Source: Chromera velia (Eukaryota > Sar > Chromeraceae). From it: DNA of 30,379 nt. Shown here piece by piece: positions 18,972 through 29,090 of this stretch. Each line of letters begins with the position of its first letter. The stretch's first letter is position 1. The DNA lies in the NCBI GenBank assembly GCA_018398765.1, contig JAHBMJ010000023.1, forward strand, positions 6,142-36,520. Direction: 5' to 3'. The notes beneath the pieces were generated by a model that was given only the letters and a program-made list of their open reading frames with translations, did not search any database and had not been told where the DNA came from. The translations under genes and the position numbers were made by a program.

Positions 18972-19035
18972 CACGACGGTCGGGGCCGCCTATACATGTA
19001 CCTTGGGTCGCGCGCGGCCGGTCTCTGGGGGCCGC
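18972..19035 (+). other. left member of an inverted pair encoding HDGxxRLYMYLxSRAAG
   Basis: The plus strand reads HDGRGRLYMYLGSRAAG, and the minus strand at 25637-25574 reads HDGWERLYMYLESRAAG. Six of the nine differences I count in this stretch fall at third codon positions and are silent. That favours two related coding segments facing each other over a purely structural terminal repeat. The pair encloses both unknown genes. It could be a first exon, a transposon end or both. Confidence 0.5.
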
Positions 19036-19365
19036 GCATTTTGCGACCCCGGTCAAAAAAAAAACGTACCCTGTCTCTCATGAATTTTTTGAATGAGGGT
19101 TCGTGGATGCAAATTTTGATGCTGGTTGATGTTCAATTTATCCATACCCGGGTACCTGTTGTGTACCCTGTTTTTGTGTACCCGAGTACCCAGGGGCGCA
19201 CCCATGCACCTGGTACAGACTTGTCTTATAGGTTGATCGTTCAATATCGATCGATAACTTCTCTCCTTGTCAGTGCGCATTGATTGACTGATCGATCGAT
19301 TGATTTAATTCTGCCTTCTTGTTTAAGTGTCTTAACAGCTGGATAGCCCTGGCAGCTAGGCAGCC

Positions 19366-21492
19366 ATGGCTGCCTTTGCAAATGCTTTTGCGGGAATCGC
19401 CTCGCAGTTTGGAGAGAGAGAAGAAAAAGTGGAGAAAAAGACTGGAGCAGAAAAAATAAAGAAAGGCGCTGCCTCGCAGGGAAAAGGCAAGCTTCTCCAT
19501 TGCGTCATGAGCGTTTTTCTGTATACGCCAGGCCCGAACGCTCCCGAGGCTAAGAGGACAGTTCGCGTCCTTTCATTCTACTTCCTCTACTTGTTTATGA
19601 TTCTGATGCTCTGGCGGTTCCAACAGATTGTTGCAGTGGTCACTCAGGGCCTGGACGTCCCCTCGAGGGAGCAGGATGAAGGACAAGCGCGCATCAACTT
19701 CTTCACGGGGTGTCCTTTGGTACCAAGTCTGCCAATGATTACAGTGTTGGGCATTCACTGTATGAGGCTTTGCCCATCCCTTTCTTTCCATTCTCCTCCT
19801 AGAAATTCGGTCTTCCTCCCTGCCTGATTGCCTTCTGAATTTCGGTCTTCCTCCCTGCCTGATTGCCTTCTGAATTTCGGTCTTCCTCCCTGCCTGATTG
19901 CCTTCTGAATTTCGGTCTTCCTCCCTGCCTGATTGCCTTCTGAATTTTGGTCTTCCTGCCTGCTTGAATGCCTTCCGAATTTCAGACTTCCTCCCGTTTC
20001 CTCCCTGCTTGAATGGATACGTTTGTGGTGCAGGAGGCGGGGGCCAAGTTTTTCCATATGAGGGAAAACGCACTCAGAGAGGCCATCTTGCAGAAGACAG
20101 CAACTTCAAAACAGCAAAGGAAGGAGAGGAAAGGTGATCTCAACAGATCAGCCATCTTCGCTGTGTTTGAAGATCTTATCTTTGGCGATTCCAGGCTCTA
20201 TCCCAATGAGGCAGAGTCTCCCTTGCAGACTTTCGACAGCAACTTCAATTTCCTGTACGGCTTTGGCCATGTTTCGGGAGACCTCAAGCATGTCGCCTCA
20301 AAGGTAGACCCGGTGAGGGGCAAGCTCAACGACAAATCGACCAAAGTGTTCGGACTCACATGGAATGGGAACCTGTACACTGAAAAGGTGATGCAGACTA
20401 CAGACGGATAGATAGGTGAATAAAAAATCGCTTTCTCTCTGCCGATGATTACAGTGTTGGGCATTCACTGTATGAGGCTTTGCCTATTCCTTTCTTCCCA
20501 TTCTCCTCCTAGAAATTCGGTCTTCCTCCCTGCTTGATTACCTTCTGAAAGTCGGTCTTCCTCCCTGCCTGATTGCCTTCTGAATTTCAGTCTTCCTCCC
20601 TGCCTGAATGCTCTCTGAAAGTCGGTCTTCCTCCCTGTTTGAATGCCCTCTGAATTTCGGTCTTCCTTGCTCCCTGTTTGAATGCAGATTTCAAGAACTG
20701 TGCCCAAAGTTTCTTTGTTGGAGACAGACTATGCTGAGTGGCTCGAGCGAATTTAGGAGGACCCCTAATTCCTGGTTGGTTGATTTGCTCTGCTATGGGC
20801 CTCATCCGTTTTCTCTGTCTACGCACACATCTCTTCATATATATGCGTGCATCTGCTGCTAATAGTCCTCTGTTTATCTGCAGAGAGAAGGATTTGAAAC
20901 AGAGGAAGAGTAGAAGACAGTCCTCTTGTTCCAAGCGTACGACAGGTACCTCTTTTTCTCTGGCTTCGTCGCGGAATATTCCAAGTTCTCTGAGAACATG
21001 AACAACAAGAGGTTGGGGGAGAAGCGGAAGGCAGTCATGGAGGAGGAGGTATCAAAAATAAAGAAGCAGAAGCAACAGCCAGCCCCCCCCTCAGTCGCGT
21101 CTTCTTCTTTTTCTTCCGAGCAGCCTTCGTCATCTTCAAAGGACGTCCCAGTAGGGGAGGAGGCCTCCCCACTCTTCTTCCCGCAGGCTTCCCCCTTGGC
21201 CTCGATTCTGTCCCCTCTGCTGACTCTGTATATGGATTGGATGGCCAAAAATCCCGAAGGCACAAAAACAGTTGCATCTTTTCTTGGCACCGTCCTTAGT
21301 CTGCTCCTCCCTCAGGCTGGCGCGCCTGAGCTCGCTCCCTTGCCGGAGTCACAGAGGGCGGCTACCGCACAGGGGTCAGCATCAGCCTTCTCCTCTCTGA
21401 TGGGCAGCACTCTGAACACAATGTCCGGGGTCCAAGCGCAGGAGGAGTCGCAGGCAGAAGAGGAGGAGGATAAGGGAGCGATTTTGCTTTGA
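19366..21492 (+). CDS. multi-exon gene of unknown family, interrupted by in-frame TAG/TAA
   Basis: Model: 19366-19719, 20034-20387, 20688-20774, 20884-21492. All phase-0 joins total 468 codons and end in TGA. I recognise no family. Exon 1 starts MAAFANAFAG and has a Lys/Glu-rich stretch, then one likely membrane helix (about residues 66-84, LSFYFLYLFMILMLW). Exon 2 reads FDSNFNFLYGFGHVSGDLKH. Exon 4 has a basic KKQKQQ cluster, a Ser-rich section, MDWMAKNPEGTKTV and an acidic end. Exon 3 contains TAG (20754) and TAA (20766), and exon 4 contains TAG (20911), each inside sequence that otherwise looks coding. With the standard code, the protein ends after WLERI (258 aa), and a separate product might start at Met 21000. 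It is convergent with the minus gene, and introns 1 and 2 contain the repeated introner-like element. Confidence 0.5.
19720..20033 (+). mobile_element. introner-like element copy 1 (whole intron 1)
   Basis: It starts at the donor (TTTG|GTACCAAGTCTGCC), continues GATTACAGTGTTGGGCATTC and ATGAGGCTTTGCC, and then carries about five 35-bp units (TCTTCCTCCCTGCCTGATTG plus CCTTCTGAATTTCGG). It ends TTGAATGG...GGTGCAG at the acceptor. The exons on either side join in phase 0. Confidence 0.75.
20388..20687 (+). mobile_element. introner-like element copy 2 (intron 2)
   Basis: The donor AAG|GTGATG lies about 45 bp before the shared sequence, which runs from CGCTTTCTCTCTGCCGATG (about 20430) through the GATTACAG block and about four and a half 35-bp units to TTTGAATGCAG. 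The 3' boundary coincides with the splice acceptor. Confidence 0.75.
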
Positions 21493-22180
21493 GGGAGGGA
21501 AGGAGAATTAAGGAAAGGGGTATGTGTGTGTGTTTAAATTGCATGAGGTTCCGACCTGTGTGAATCTTCCTTGCCGCTCTCTGTTAGCCTGTCTTGGATT
21601 GAAGGCACTCTACGCAATGGTCAGAGAACTCAACATTCAAACACATCAAAAAGGGTTAAAGCAATGTTAAACTATGTCTAAATAATGTTAAAACTTTATA
21701 GAAGAGGCGTAGGAAAGCATAGAAAGCCTAGTAAATGATGCATTTTATTTATAAATAGTACAATTAGGCTCGTCAATGTGTATATAGAGATCCTGATTTT
21801 TTGATAAAATCATTTTCATTCTTTTTTTTTTGGAAGCAATTAATATGTAGGAATTAATTAAAATTTAATATAGTTTTTTTTTGAAAATTCTATAATATCA
21901 ACTGTAAGCTAACATATTTGAAATAAGACATAATAAGACGCATAACTGTTTACGTACAGCATGAACATTCACCCTAAAATAGATATAGAAAATAAAATTA
22001 TTTGATACCTAATTGTGGAATTCATTTATTTTGAGCAAGACTTATTTCAATTGCTATGATTTATTATTCAAAAACCTATCAATCAATCAATCAAGAAATC
22101 AATATTGCAATCAATCAATTAATCAAGTCACAGTATATTTACAAAGTGATCCACTACAAGAAGTGTCTCAAGCAGGGATT
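21493..22180. other. AT-rich spacer between the two convergent genes
   Basis: This is very AT-rich, with T and A runs and an imperfect AATC repeat at 22078-22125. It would contain the 3' UTRs of both genes. No coding signal is seen. Confidence 0.5.
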
Positions 22181-25100
22181 TCAATCATGAGGAATGAACT
22201 CTTTTTTCACTTGCGCCCTTTCTTCTGCAGAAATTTGGGAAAAGAAGACCTCGCCACTGTCTTCGGCTTCTCTTGGCCACTTTTTGATGTCAAAGTCTGG
22301 AAACACTTCCTGCACACCCCGCAAAGGTGCGGGGGATCACAAAGAAAGATCTTTTTTTGCAGGAGGCTCTTTCAGACACGACCTGAGCTGTTGAAAAGCC
22401 CACTGGACTCTTTCATTTTGGGGGTGTTTTTGTATGTGCTCTTGAAATGCATAGGCCATGGCAACTACCCCTTCTAGAGTAAATTGACAATCAGACGGTC
22501 GGCTTCCAATCTCTTGCTGATTTAGGCTGAAGAAGAGGGCGTCAGTATCTTCAAACACTGCCATAATATCTGTCTCCAACCGAAACCCTACAATGTACAA
22601 TTTTTCCTAACTCCAGTTGGAGCATCTCTCTTTCTGCCTAAACCACCCATAAATAGGGCAGTCCCCTCTTTTCACTGCCATTGGTTTCCACCCCTCTTCA
22701 TCGCACTTGAAAATCAAATCCAGGGGAGTGAAGTAGGATACAAGCCCGTTTCTTGATAGCTTTATAAACAACTTGTTTTTCAGCAGAACGATAGCGTAGG
22801 CATTCTTCTCTGTTGCCATCTGAAAGATTTTTTGTCGCTCTTCTTCAACAGTTGACGTCATTTCGACATCCTTCTCAACACCTTCTTCTTCTTCGTTTTC
22901 GTTTTCCTCCTCATCCCCCTCTTCTTCATCCTCTTCTTTATCGCTTTCGCACTCTTCCAAGTTGTCTACTGGAATTCTATATTCCATCCGTTTCCTCTTT
23001 TGCCCGACCGCAGCGGTGGGAGCAGAGGAGGATGAACAGGAAGCAGAGGACGCCGAAGCTGATAAAAACATAGAGGGGGGGTCTGCGGAAACAGAGGATG
23101 AAGCAAATTGCTGTGCTTGCTCAGGAGGCTGGTGGGCCTTAGACGAAAGCTTCTTTATCGAAAGCTTTTCTTTCAATTTTTCTACGTTGATCGCTTCGTG
23201 CACAACATTCAACAAATTCAGTGCGAGCTCATCAAAATCTACTTGCTCGTCTAACATCCTTGCCGCTGCATTCATGGCGAAGCCGTCCATGCTTTTGCAG
23301 GAGTGCATCAGACCACGAACAACCTCGATGGTCAGAAGGGGAAGGGGGGGGGGCTGGGACTCCTTTCGTTCCATTTCCTCTACCAGCTGCAACGTAAGAT
23401 GGAGATAGCTGGGATGCGCGACCCCCCCAAAGATCTTTCTCTTCCTCAGAAACCCTGCTAACTGCTCAATCGAACTCTCTGCATAAACCTCCCCATTCGC
23501 CTTCAAGACATTTGCCTTCAGAGTCGTATAGAGCAAGAGAAAACGCTCATGGTCTCTCTTCAGGGAGCGGATCTCCTCCCCCAAAGCATCAAGAAAGCAG
23601 TGCCAGAATTCTGCTGACACAAGCCATTTTGGATGACTGCAAGCAGTATTCAAACAGCAAGAAAAGCAGGGAGGAAGACCGAAATTCAGAAGGCATTCAA
23701 GCAGGGAGGGAGACTGAAATTCAGAAGGCAATCAAGCAGGGAGGAAGACCAAAATTCAGAAGGCAATCAGACAGGGAGGAAGACCGAAATTCAGAAGGCA
23801 ATCAGGCAGGGAGGAAGACCGAATTTCTAGGAGGAGAATGGAAAGAAAGGAATGGGTAAAGCCTCATATAGTGAATGCCCAACACTGTAATCATCAGCAG
23901 AGAGAAAGCGTACGTTGAAGGAAGAACGACTGACCGCCAGAGTGAAATTCCCCCCACGATACCCAGTGCTGCCCGCAGTTGTTTGTCATCGGCTGTATAG
24001 AATATTTTCTACAAGATCTGGACGCAGATATTGTTTTTGAGTCCCTTTACAGTCTTGTCCGTAATCTTGCAGTCAGAATAAAGGAGAGAAAGCTTTGTGT
24101 GATCAAAGCTGGCCGGAATGAAACAAACAGAAGGACGGCAGGCTGGGTGGATGTGAGCAGCAAATGGAGGAAAGACATTGAAACAGAGTGATGGATAGGG
24201 ACAGCAGGCCAAAGAAACAATCTGCAGTACAAAAATGAGAAGAAAGGAATAGGCAAAGCCTCATACAGTGAATGCCCAACACTGTAATCATCGGCAGAGA
24301 GAAAGCGTACGTGCAGAGAAGAGTATACGTACCATGCGGCCCGTTTTGTCATCTTGTGGAAGAGCTTGGCCAGTCATGAAGACATCTGAAACCCAATGGC
24401 GGTCTCTTGGCCCCTTTTACATGTGTAGATGGTAGTGGGCGAGGTATATCCTTTTACAATCAGGTCAAAGGATGGGTCAATAGTCCACATCACGCCTCTG
24501 GACTCTTTATGACCGAGTGAGGTCTTTGCATACGTGATTTTATCCTCCCAAAAACTAAAAGCGATCTTTGTAAACTCTGCTTAGAACTTCTGAATTGGAT
24601 TGAACGCTGTGGGCCTAATCGATCGATTGATAGATAGAGGAAGAATCCCGGTCTGCAACGCTGTCTTGAGAATGAGTGCAAGGAGTTTCTTCCCACACTT
24701 CTGCTGTATCCCACCTTGCCTTCCAAGCTCAATGAGCCTTCTTGCAGACTCAAGTACTGCTTCCTTCAGCGTCATGCTCTTAGTCCAACACTGCGGAAGG
24801 AATTTCAACACAACACATACCTGCACTTCGCCATTTGCATCCTTCCTCACCAACCGCAACGGATTGTAAAATTTTATTTCAGCAAAAGCCTCGAAGTCCC
24901 CTTCGCTGACTGCATATTCTCTATACTCCTTGAGTATCTTTCTGGTCAGCTCTCTGGACACACCGGCAATTCGATGTTGTTCTAAGTACGAAAAGTCCAC
25001 ACCAGGGAACAACTTCTGAATTGTGGATTTCAGCGCTTCATTCTGGAAAACTTTTCGACAATCCCTGAGGGCATTTTGATTGCCCCTTGCTGTGCTTGTC

Positions 25101-25336
25101 GAGTTGCAGAGAAGATTGAGAGGGACAACATACTTATAAAAGCTGAAATGCGCTTGATTAACTTTCAAAGCAACAAGTTGACGCTCTCTATGAAGCAGCA
25201 AAGTCAAACCCTCGAAATCAATTATATAAGCTCCAAAGGGAGTCTTCCTTTTGCTTGCTGCCGTGCATCTGTCAAGCGTGACTACCTGATCTTGTATTAG
25301 ACTCAAAAAGTCAAAATTTTGAAGGCCGCCTGACAT
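22181..25336 (-). CDS. multi-exon gene of unknown family with acidic domain, two in-frame TAGs
   Basis: Model on the minus strand: 25336-24715, 24576-24421, 24385-24333, 24065-23914, 23636-22409, 22309-22181. The phases agree and it totals 780 codons ending in TGA. I recognise no family. The N-terminal exon (MSGGLQNFDF...) is a mixed globular sequence with FPGVDFSYLEQHR. The long fifth exon has HPKWLVSAEFWHCF, a Ser-rich section, a KRKR basic cluster and a run of about 40 Glu/Asp. The last exon reads EVFPDFDIKKWPREAED. TAG codons at 24009-24011 and 22607-22609 sit inside otherwise continuous frames. A 35-bp intron (24420-24386) must be assumed to avoid a TGA at 24374; without it exon 1 plus exon 2 makes a 274-residue protein. 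A two- or three-gene split is possible. Exon boundaries after the first two exons are tentative. Confidence 0.45.
23637..23913 (-). mobile_element. introner-like element copy 3 (minus-gene intron)
   Basis: On the minus strand it starts GTACGCTTTCTCTCTGCTG at the donor, has the GATTACAGTGTTGGGCATTC block and about five 35-bp units, and ends TTTGAATACTGCTTGCAG at the acceptor. Splicing it out joins ...VVLPS to HPKWLV in phase 2. Confidence 0.75.
24222..24310 (-). mobile_element. introner-like element copy 4, lacking the minisatellite
   Basis: On the minus strand, GTACGCTTTCTCTCTGCCG, the GATTACAG block and ATGAGGCTTTGCCTATTCC are followed directly by TTTTTGTACTGCAG, so the element is 89 bp with no 35-bp unit. 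It is either spliced on its own or sits near the donor of a larger intron beginning GTACGT at 24332. Confidence 0.6.
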
Positions 25337-25573
25337 GTTGAGATAGACAGACGATCGGAATTTCCGGTCTTTACCTTTATATATGCTTCGTTCGATCGAT
25401 ATCGATGGGTTTTGCTACTGCATGATTCTCGCTAGTGGAACACTGCCAGGGACAGCTTCTCCTGGACACGGGTACAGACACTGGCTTTGGTGATTGCAGA
25501 CTTTGAACAAGGGCATCGGAAGTTTTGGGTATCGGTACCGCATGCTTTGGACCCGGGTACCGCATGGGATTCA

Positions 25574-25637
25574 GTGGTTGGCTCCGGGGTCCGGCTGCAC
25601 GCGACTCCAGGTACATGTACAGGCGCTCCCAACCGTC
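25574..25637 (-). other. right member of the inverted pair encoding HDGxxRLYMYLxSRAAG
   Basis: This is the inverted partner of 18972-19035. On the minus strand the frame is open from 25730 to 25377 with no decisive start or splice sites, so it may be an upstream exon of the minus-strand gene or a relic. GTACC/GGTAC-rich DNA follows inwards at both members. Confidence 0.5.
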
Positions 25638-25739
25638 ATGAAATTTCTTTAAAAGTTTCTTCCTCTCCTTTATCTCTTTATCTGTCTTACTTACAATCCA
25701 TCTCTCCATCCTGTCTACTCTTTCATTCACCGCGTATGT

Positions 25740-26197
25740 CCCTATCTCTCAAGCCTGTGAAATGGTAAGTGGACTTTTGCGGACAAGTCGGACTTAAAGT
25801 TTTAAATAGTTATAATTCGTTTAATATGAAATAATGAGTCAAAATATCAAGATAAAGAAGAATAGAAACTAAATACACAAAGTTGAATCCAAAGTTGAAT
25901 CAATCAACGATAATATACATCAATGGGTTAACTCAAGAGCGTTCTGCATAACTTAATATTATCCGGCACGGGAGCGTAATTCAACTGCATCCATGTTTGT
26001 CGGTAGTAGCAATATGGTTTTGAAGTTTGAAGTACAAGGCAAGAAATTCATGTGTCGTGATGAGATATGTCATAGTATATATGCGTGCATGGTGTGGAGT
26101 AATGTGCATGAATATATGATGGTGCAAGACGGATGTCAGATAACTGGTAAGCAGGTCTACAGCTCCGGCCCCCAACACAATGTAATCCTATAATTCT
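25740..26197. other. AT-rich spacer
   Basis: I see nothing that supports a gene. Short open frames on both strands lack splice or start context. Confidence 0.4.
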
Positions 26198-26375
26198 GTA
26201 ATGATTATCAATGTTATTAGTAGAGATTAACATGAATAATCATTATCAACTACAGCTTAAAATGCATAATGATTATCAATAAATAATCATTTTTTCTAAT
26301 AATCATGATTAATTTTAAAGTAGGTAATGATTATGAATGTTAATCTCCACTAATGACATTGATAATCATTATGCA
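26198..26375. mobile_element. small foldback element, about 178 bp
   Basis: Left arm 26198-26247 (GTAATGATTATCAATGTTAT ... ATAATCATTATC) is complementary to 26324-26373 with few mismatches. The arms share the TGATAATCATTAT motif found near 17.8 and 29.0 kb, suggesting a MITE family. Confidence 0.7.
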
Positions 26376-26502
26376 TAATGTTCTCAAGTCACTAGGAAGA
26401 ATGAACTTCTGTCTTGAGAGTAATGATTTTGTTGTCAATGATTATAGAAGCTGCTAATCATTCTCAAGCTGCAAGCTCAGCCCACTGCCAATGGCCTGCC
26501 AG

Positions 26503-26621
26503 TCACAGCTCTTCTTGGATAAAAGGAGAAGCAATACGAGCATCAATCTTTCCATCTTTCCACATCTGATGCAACTCCTTCTGCACCTCCTCTCTCGTCT
26601 TCACTTTCTTCGTGCTGATGG
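26503..26621 (-). CDS. candidate terminal exon of an unknown gene
   Basis: The minus-strand frame reads TKKVKTREEVQKELHQMWKD, then GKIDARIASPFIQEEL and TGA. The composition is typical of real protein, unlike the GGAA repeat next to it. An acceptor-like TTCCATCAG precedes it, and the simple-repeat tract would lie in the upstream intron. I cannot name a family. Position and strand match the minus-strand gene that starts at 25336, but it is upstream of it and ends in its own stop. Confidence 0.3.
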
Positions 26622-26639
26622 AACAAAGGCTTTTGCTGA

Positions 26640-27520
26640 TGGAAGGAAGGAAGAAAGGAAAGAAGGAAGGAAGGAAGGAAGGAAGGAAGAAAAGAAGGAA
26701 GGAAAGAAGGAAGGAAGGATGAAAGGAAGGAAGGAAGGAAGGAAGGAAGGAAGTAAAGGAGGCAGGAAGAAAGACAGGAAGGGAGAAAGGAAGGAAGAAA
26801 AGAAGGAAGATAGGAAGGAAGGAACAAAGGAAGGAAGTAAGGAAGGAAGGAAAGAAGGCTACCAGGAAGGAAGGAAGGGAGACAGGAAGAAAGACAGGAA
26901 GGGAGGAAAAAAGGAAGGAAGAAAGACAGGAAAGAAGGAACAAAGGAAGGAAGTAAGGAAGGAAAGAAGGAAAGAAGGAAGAAAGACAGGAAGGAAAGAA
27001 GGAAAGAAGGAAGGAAGGGAGGAAAGATGGAAGGAAGAGAGGCAGGAAGAAAGACAGGAAGGGAGAAAGGAAGGAAAGGAGGAAGGGAGGAAGGAAGGAA
27101 GAAAGACAGAAAGGAAGAAAGACAGGAAGGAAGGAAGGAAGGAAGGAAGGAAGAAAGAAAGGAAGGAAGGAAGTAAAGAAGAAAGGAAGGAAGGAAGGAA
27201 GGAAGGAAGGAACAAAGGAAGGAAGGAAAGAAAGAAGGAAGAAAAGAAGGAAGGAAGGAAGGAAGGAAGGAAGGAAGAAAGGAAGGAACAAAGGAAGGAA
27301 GGAAAGAACAAAGGAAAGAAGGAAGGAAGGAAGGAAGCATGGAAGGAAGGAAGGATGGAAGGAAAGAAAGAAGAAAAGAAAAAAAGAAACAAAGGAAGGA
27401 AGGACAGAAAGAAGGGGAAAGGAAGAAAAAAAGGGAAAGAAGGAAAGAAAGAAGAAGAAAAAACGTAAGGAAGGAAAGAAGGAGGGAAGGAAAGAACTAG
27501 AGGAAGGAAGGTCTTATTAA
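26640..27520. repeat. GGAA-type simple repeat, about 870 bp
   Basis: Imperfect GGAAGGAAGGAA/AAGAAAGG repeat on the plus strand. Long open frames through it (Lys/Glu/Gly/Arg on the plus strand, Phe/Leu/Pro/Ser on the minus) are artefacts of the base composition. Confidence 0.95.
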
Positions 27521-28290
27521 GGAAAATGTTGTATAGATGGGAAGAGAGGAAAAGAAAGAGAGACATCGAGCTGAGGGAGGATACACTCACTGCTTGTGCT
27601 GTGGAACTGATGATGAGTCTGCTTTTTGTTAGTACAAGGGCCCGTCTCATAAAGGAAAATATTTGCCTCACTGTTGTATGGATGGGAAGAGAGGAAAACA
27701 AAGAGACACGTCGAGTTGGGGGAGGATACACTCACTGCTTGTACTGTGGAACTGATGAGTCTGCTTTCTGTCAGCACGAGAGCCCGTCTCACAAGGAAAA
27801 ATATTTGCCTTGCTGTTGTATGAATGGGAAGAGAGGAAAAGAAAGAGAAGCATCGAGCTAAGGGAGGATACATACTGCTTATGCTGTGGAACTGATGATA
27901 AGTCTGCTGTCTGTCAGCACGGAGGCCCGTCTCACAAAGGAAAATATTTGCCTCACTGTTGTGTGGATGAGAAGAGAGGAAAAGAAAGAGAGATATCGAG
28001 TTGGGGGAGGATACACTCACTGCTTATGCTTTAAAACTGATGATGAGTCTGCTTTCTATCAGCACGAGGGCCCGTCTCACGAAGGAAAATGTTTGCCTCG
28101 CTGTTGTGTGGATGGAAAGAGAGGAAAACGAAGAGAGACATCAAGCTGGGGGAGGATACACTCACTACTTGTACCGTGGAACTGGTGAGAAGTCTCTTTT
28201 CTGTCAGCACAAGGGTCTATTTCGCCAAGAAAAATGTTTACCTTGCTGTTGTGCAGATGGCGGATCCGGAGAGAAGAAACGAGAGAGACG
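27521..28290 (+). repeat. 142-145-bp tandem array, five to six units, each with a Cys/His-rich reading
   Basis: Units are spaced 142, 143, 145 and about 142 bp (compare CCCGTCTCA at 27641, 27783, 27926, 28071). The best plus reading per unit is like YTHCLYCGTDESAFCQHESP followed by SHKEKYLPCCC, giving C-x2-C, C-x-H and CC(C) clusters that suggest metal binding. The spacing is not a multiple of three, so the reading frame changes from unit to unit and no single long protein is encoded. It may be a decayed finger-gene array or a satellite. Confidence 0.7.
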
Positions 28291-28880
28291 GGCTATCTGT
28301 CTATAAATACAACACACTGTGCAAACATGATGCGCAGTGTCAATGCTTCGAATGACTTTCATTTCTGCCTCAAAATCAGGTTGATAACCCGACAGGAGAA
28401 GGTTGCTTTACTTTGGGAAAAACAACAAAAAGGATATACTCTCAAAAATCCGTGGAGACGACCGAGGAAAAAATCATAACTATACTGAGACTAGCATACT
28501 GGGGGGAAAGGGATGGAGCTATATGGAGCTCTGCAACGTGCAACAGAAACACTTGAATCTCCAAGCAGTACGTTCAGAGCCAACTTAATTAAGAAGTTCA
28601 GAGTTACTGAGGCAGTCGGCTCATCGCGGGTCCCGAAAAGCAGATGCATGCCAACCTCAAGAAAAAAAACCTGCAAAGCAGTTGCATACAAATTTCAGGA
28701 AAGTTGGGCCGCGGTGGCCGCGGAGGGTATACGCAGTGTATGTACCCTGCGCGCCGGCCTGCGGCCCATGCTGCACAGTCTGCATGATTCGTCTAATTAT
28801 CTGACCTTCATGCAGATTATGGCCTCAGTGTCTGGCTTAAATGGCATGACAAACGCCAGCTGTGAGTAATAATGGTAGAG
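28291..28880. other. unassigned stretch after the tandem array
   Basis: The last unit of the array degenerates here. A plus-strand frame 28513-28869 is open for 118 codons with ordinary composition, but it has no recognised motif or splice context. A GC-rich patch lies at 28708-28770. Confidence 0.3.
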
Positions 28881-29090
28881 GAATAAAGTGTGATCGATCA
28901 TTATACAAAAAAAAAAAATAATAATATATAATAATAACAAAAAAGATAAAGTGCATATGATTTAGATGTATAATAATTATTTATTTTGATAATAATTACT
29001 CATTATAATAATCATTAACAGCTTAAAGTCTTTTTAATACATAATGATTATTTAAATTGATAATCATTATACATCTAATCCTATAATGAT
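28881..29090. other. AT-rich flank with TGATAATCATTAT motifs
   Basis: A and T runs with repeated ATAATGATTAT/TGATAATCATTAT, the motif also seen around the foldback at 26.2 kb. No gene. Confidence 0.6.

Noticed and set aside
26491-27468. Long Lys/Glu/Gly/Arg and Phe/Leu/Pro open frames on both strands
   Set aside because: They are translations of the GGAA simple repeat, open only because of its composition. The same applies to the frames over 5814-6475.
27517-28020. 167-codon minus frame across the 142-145-bp array
   Set aside because: The unit length shifts frame, the composition is Ser/Phe/Leu shadow, and the opposite strand carries the Cys/His pattern.
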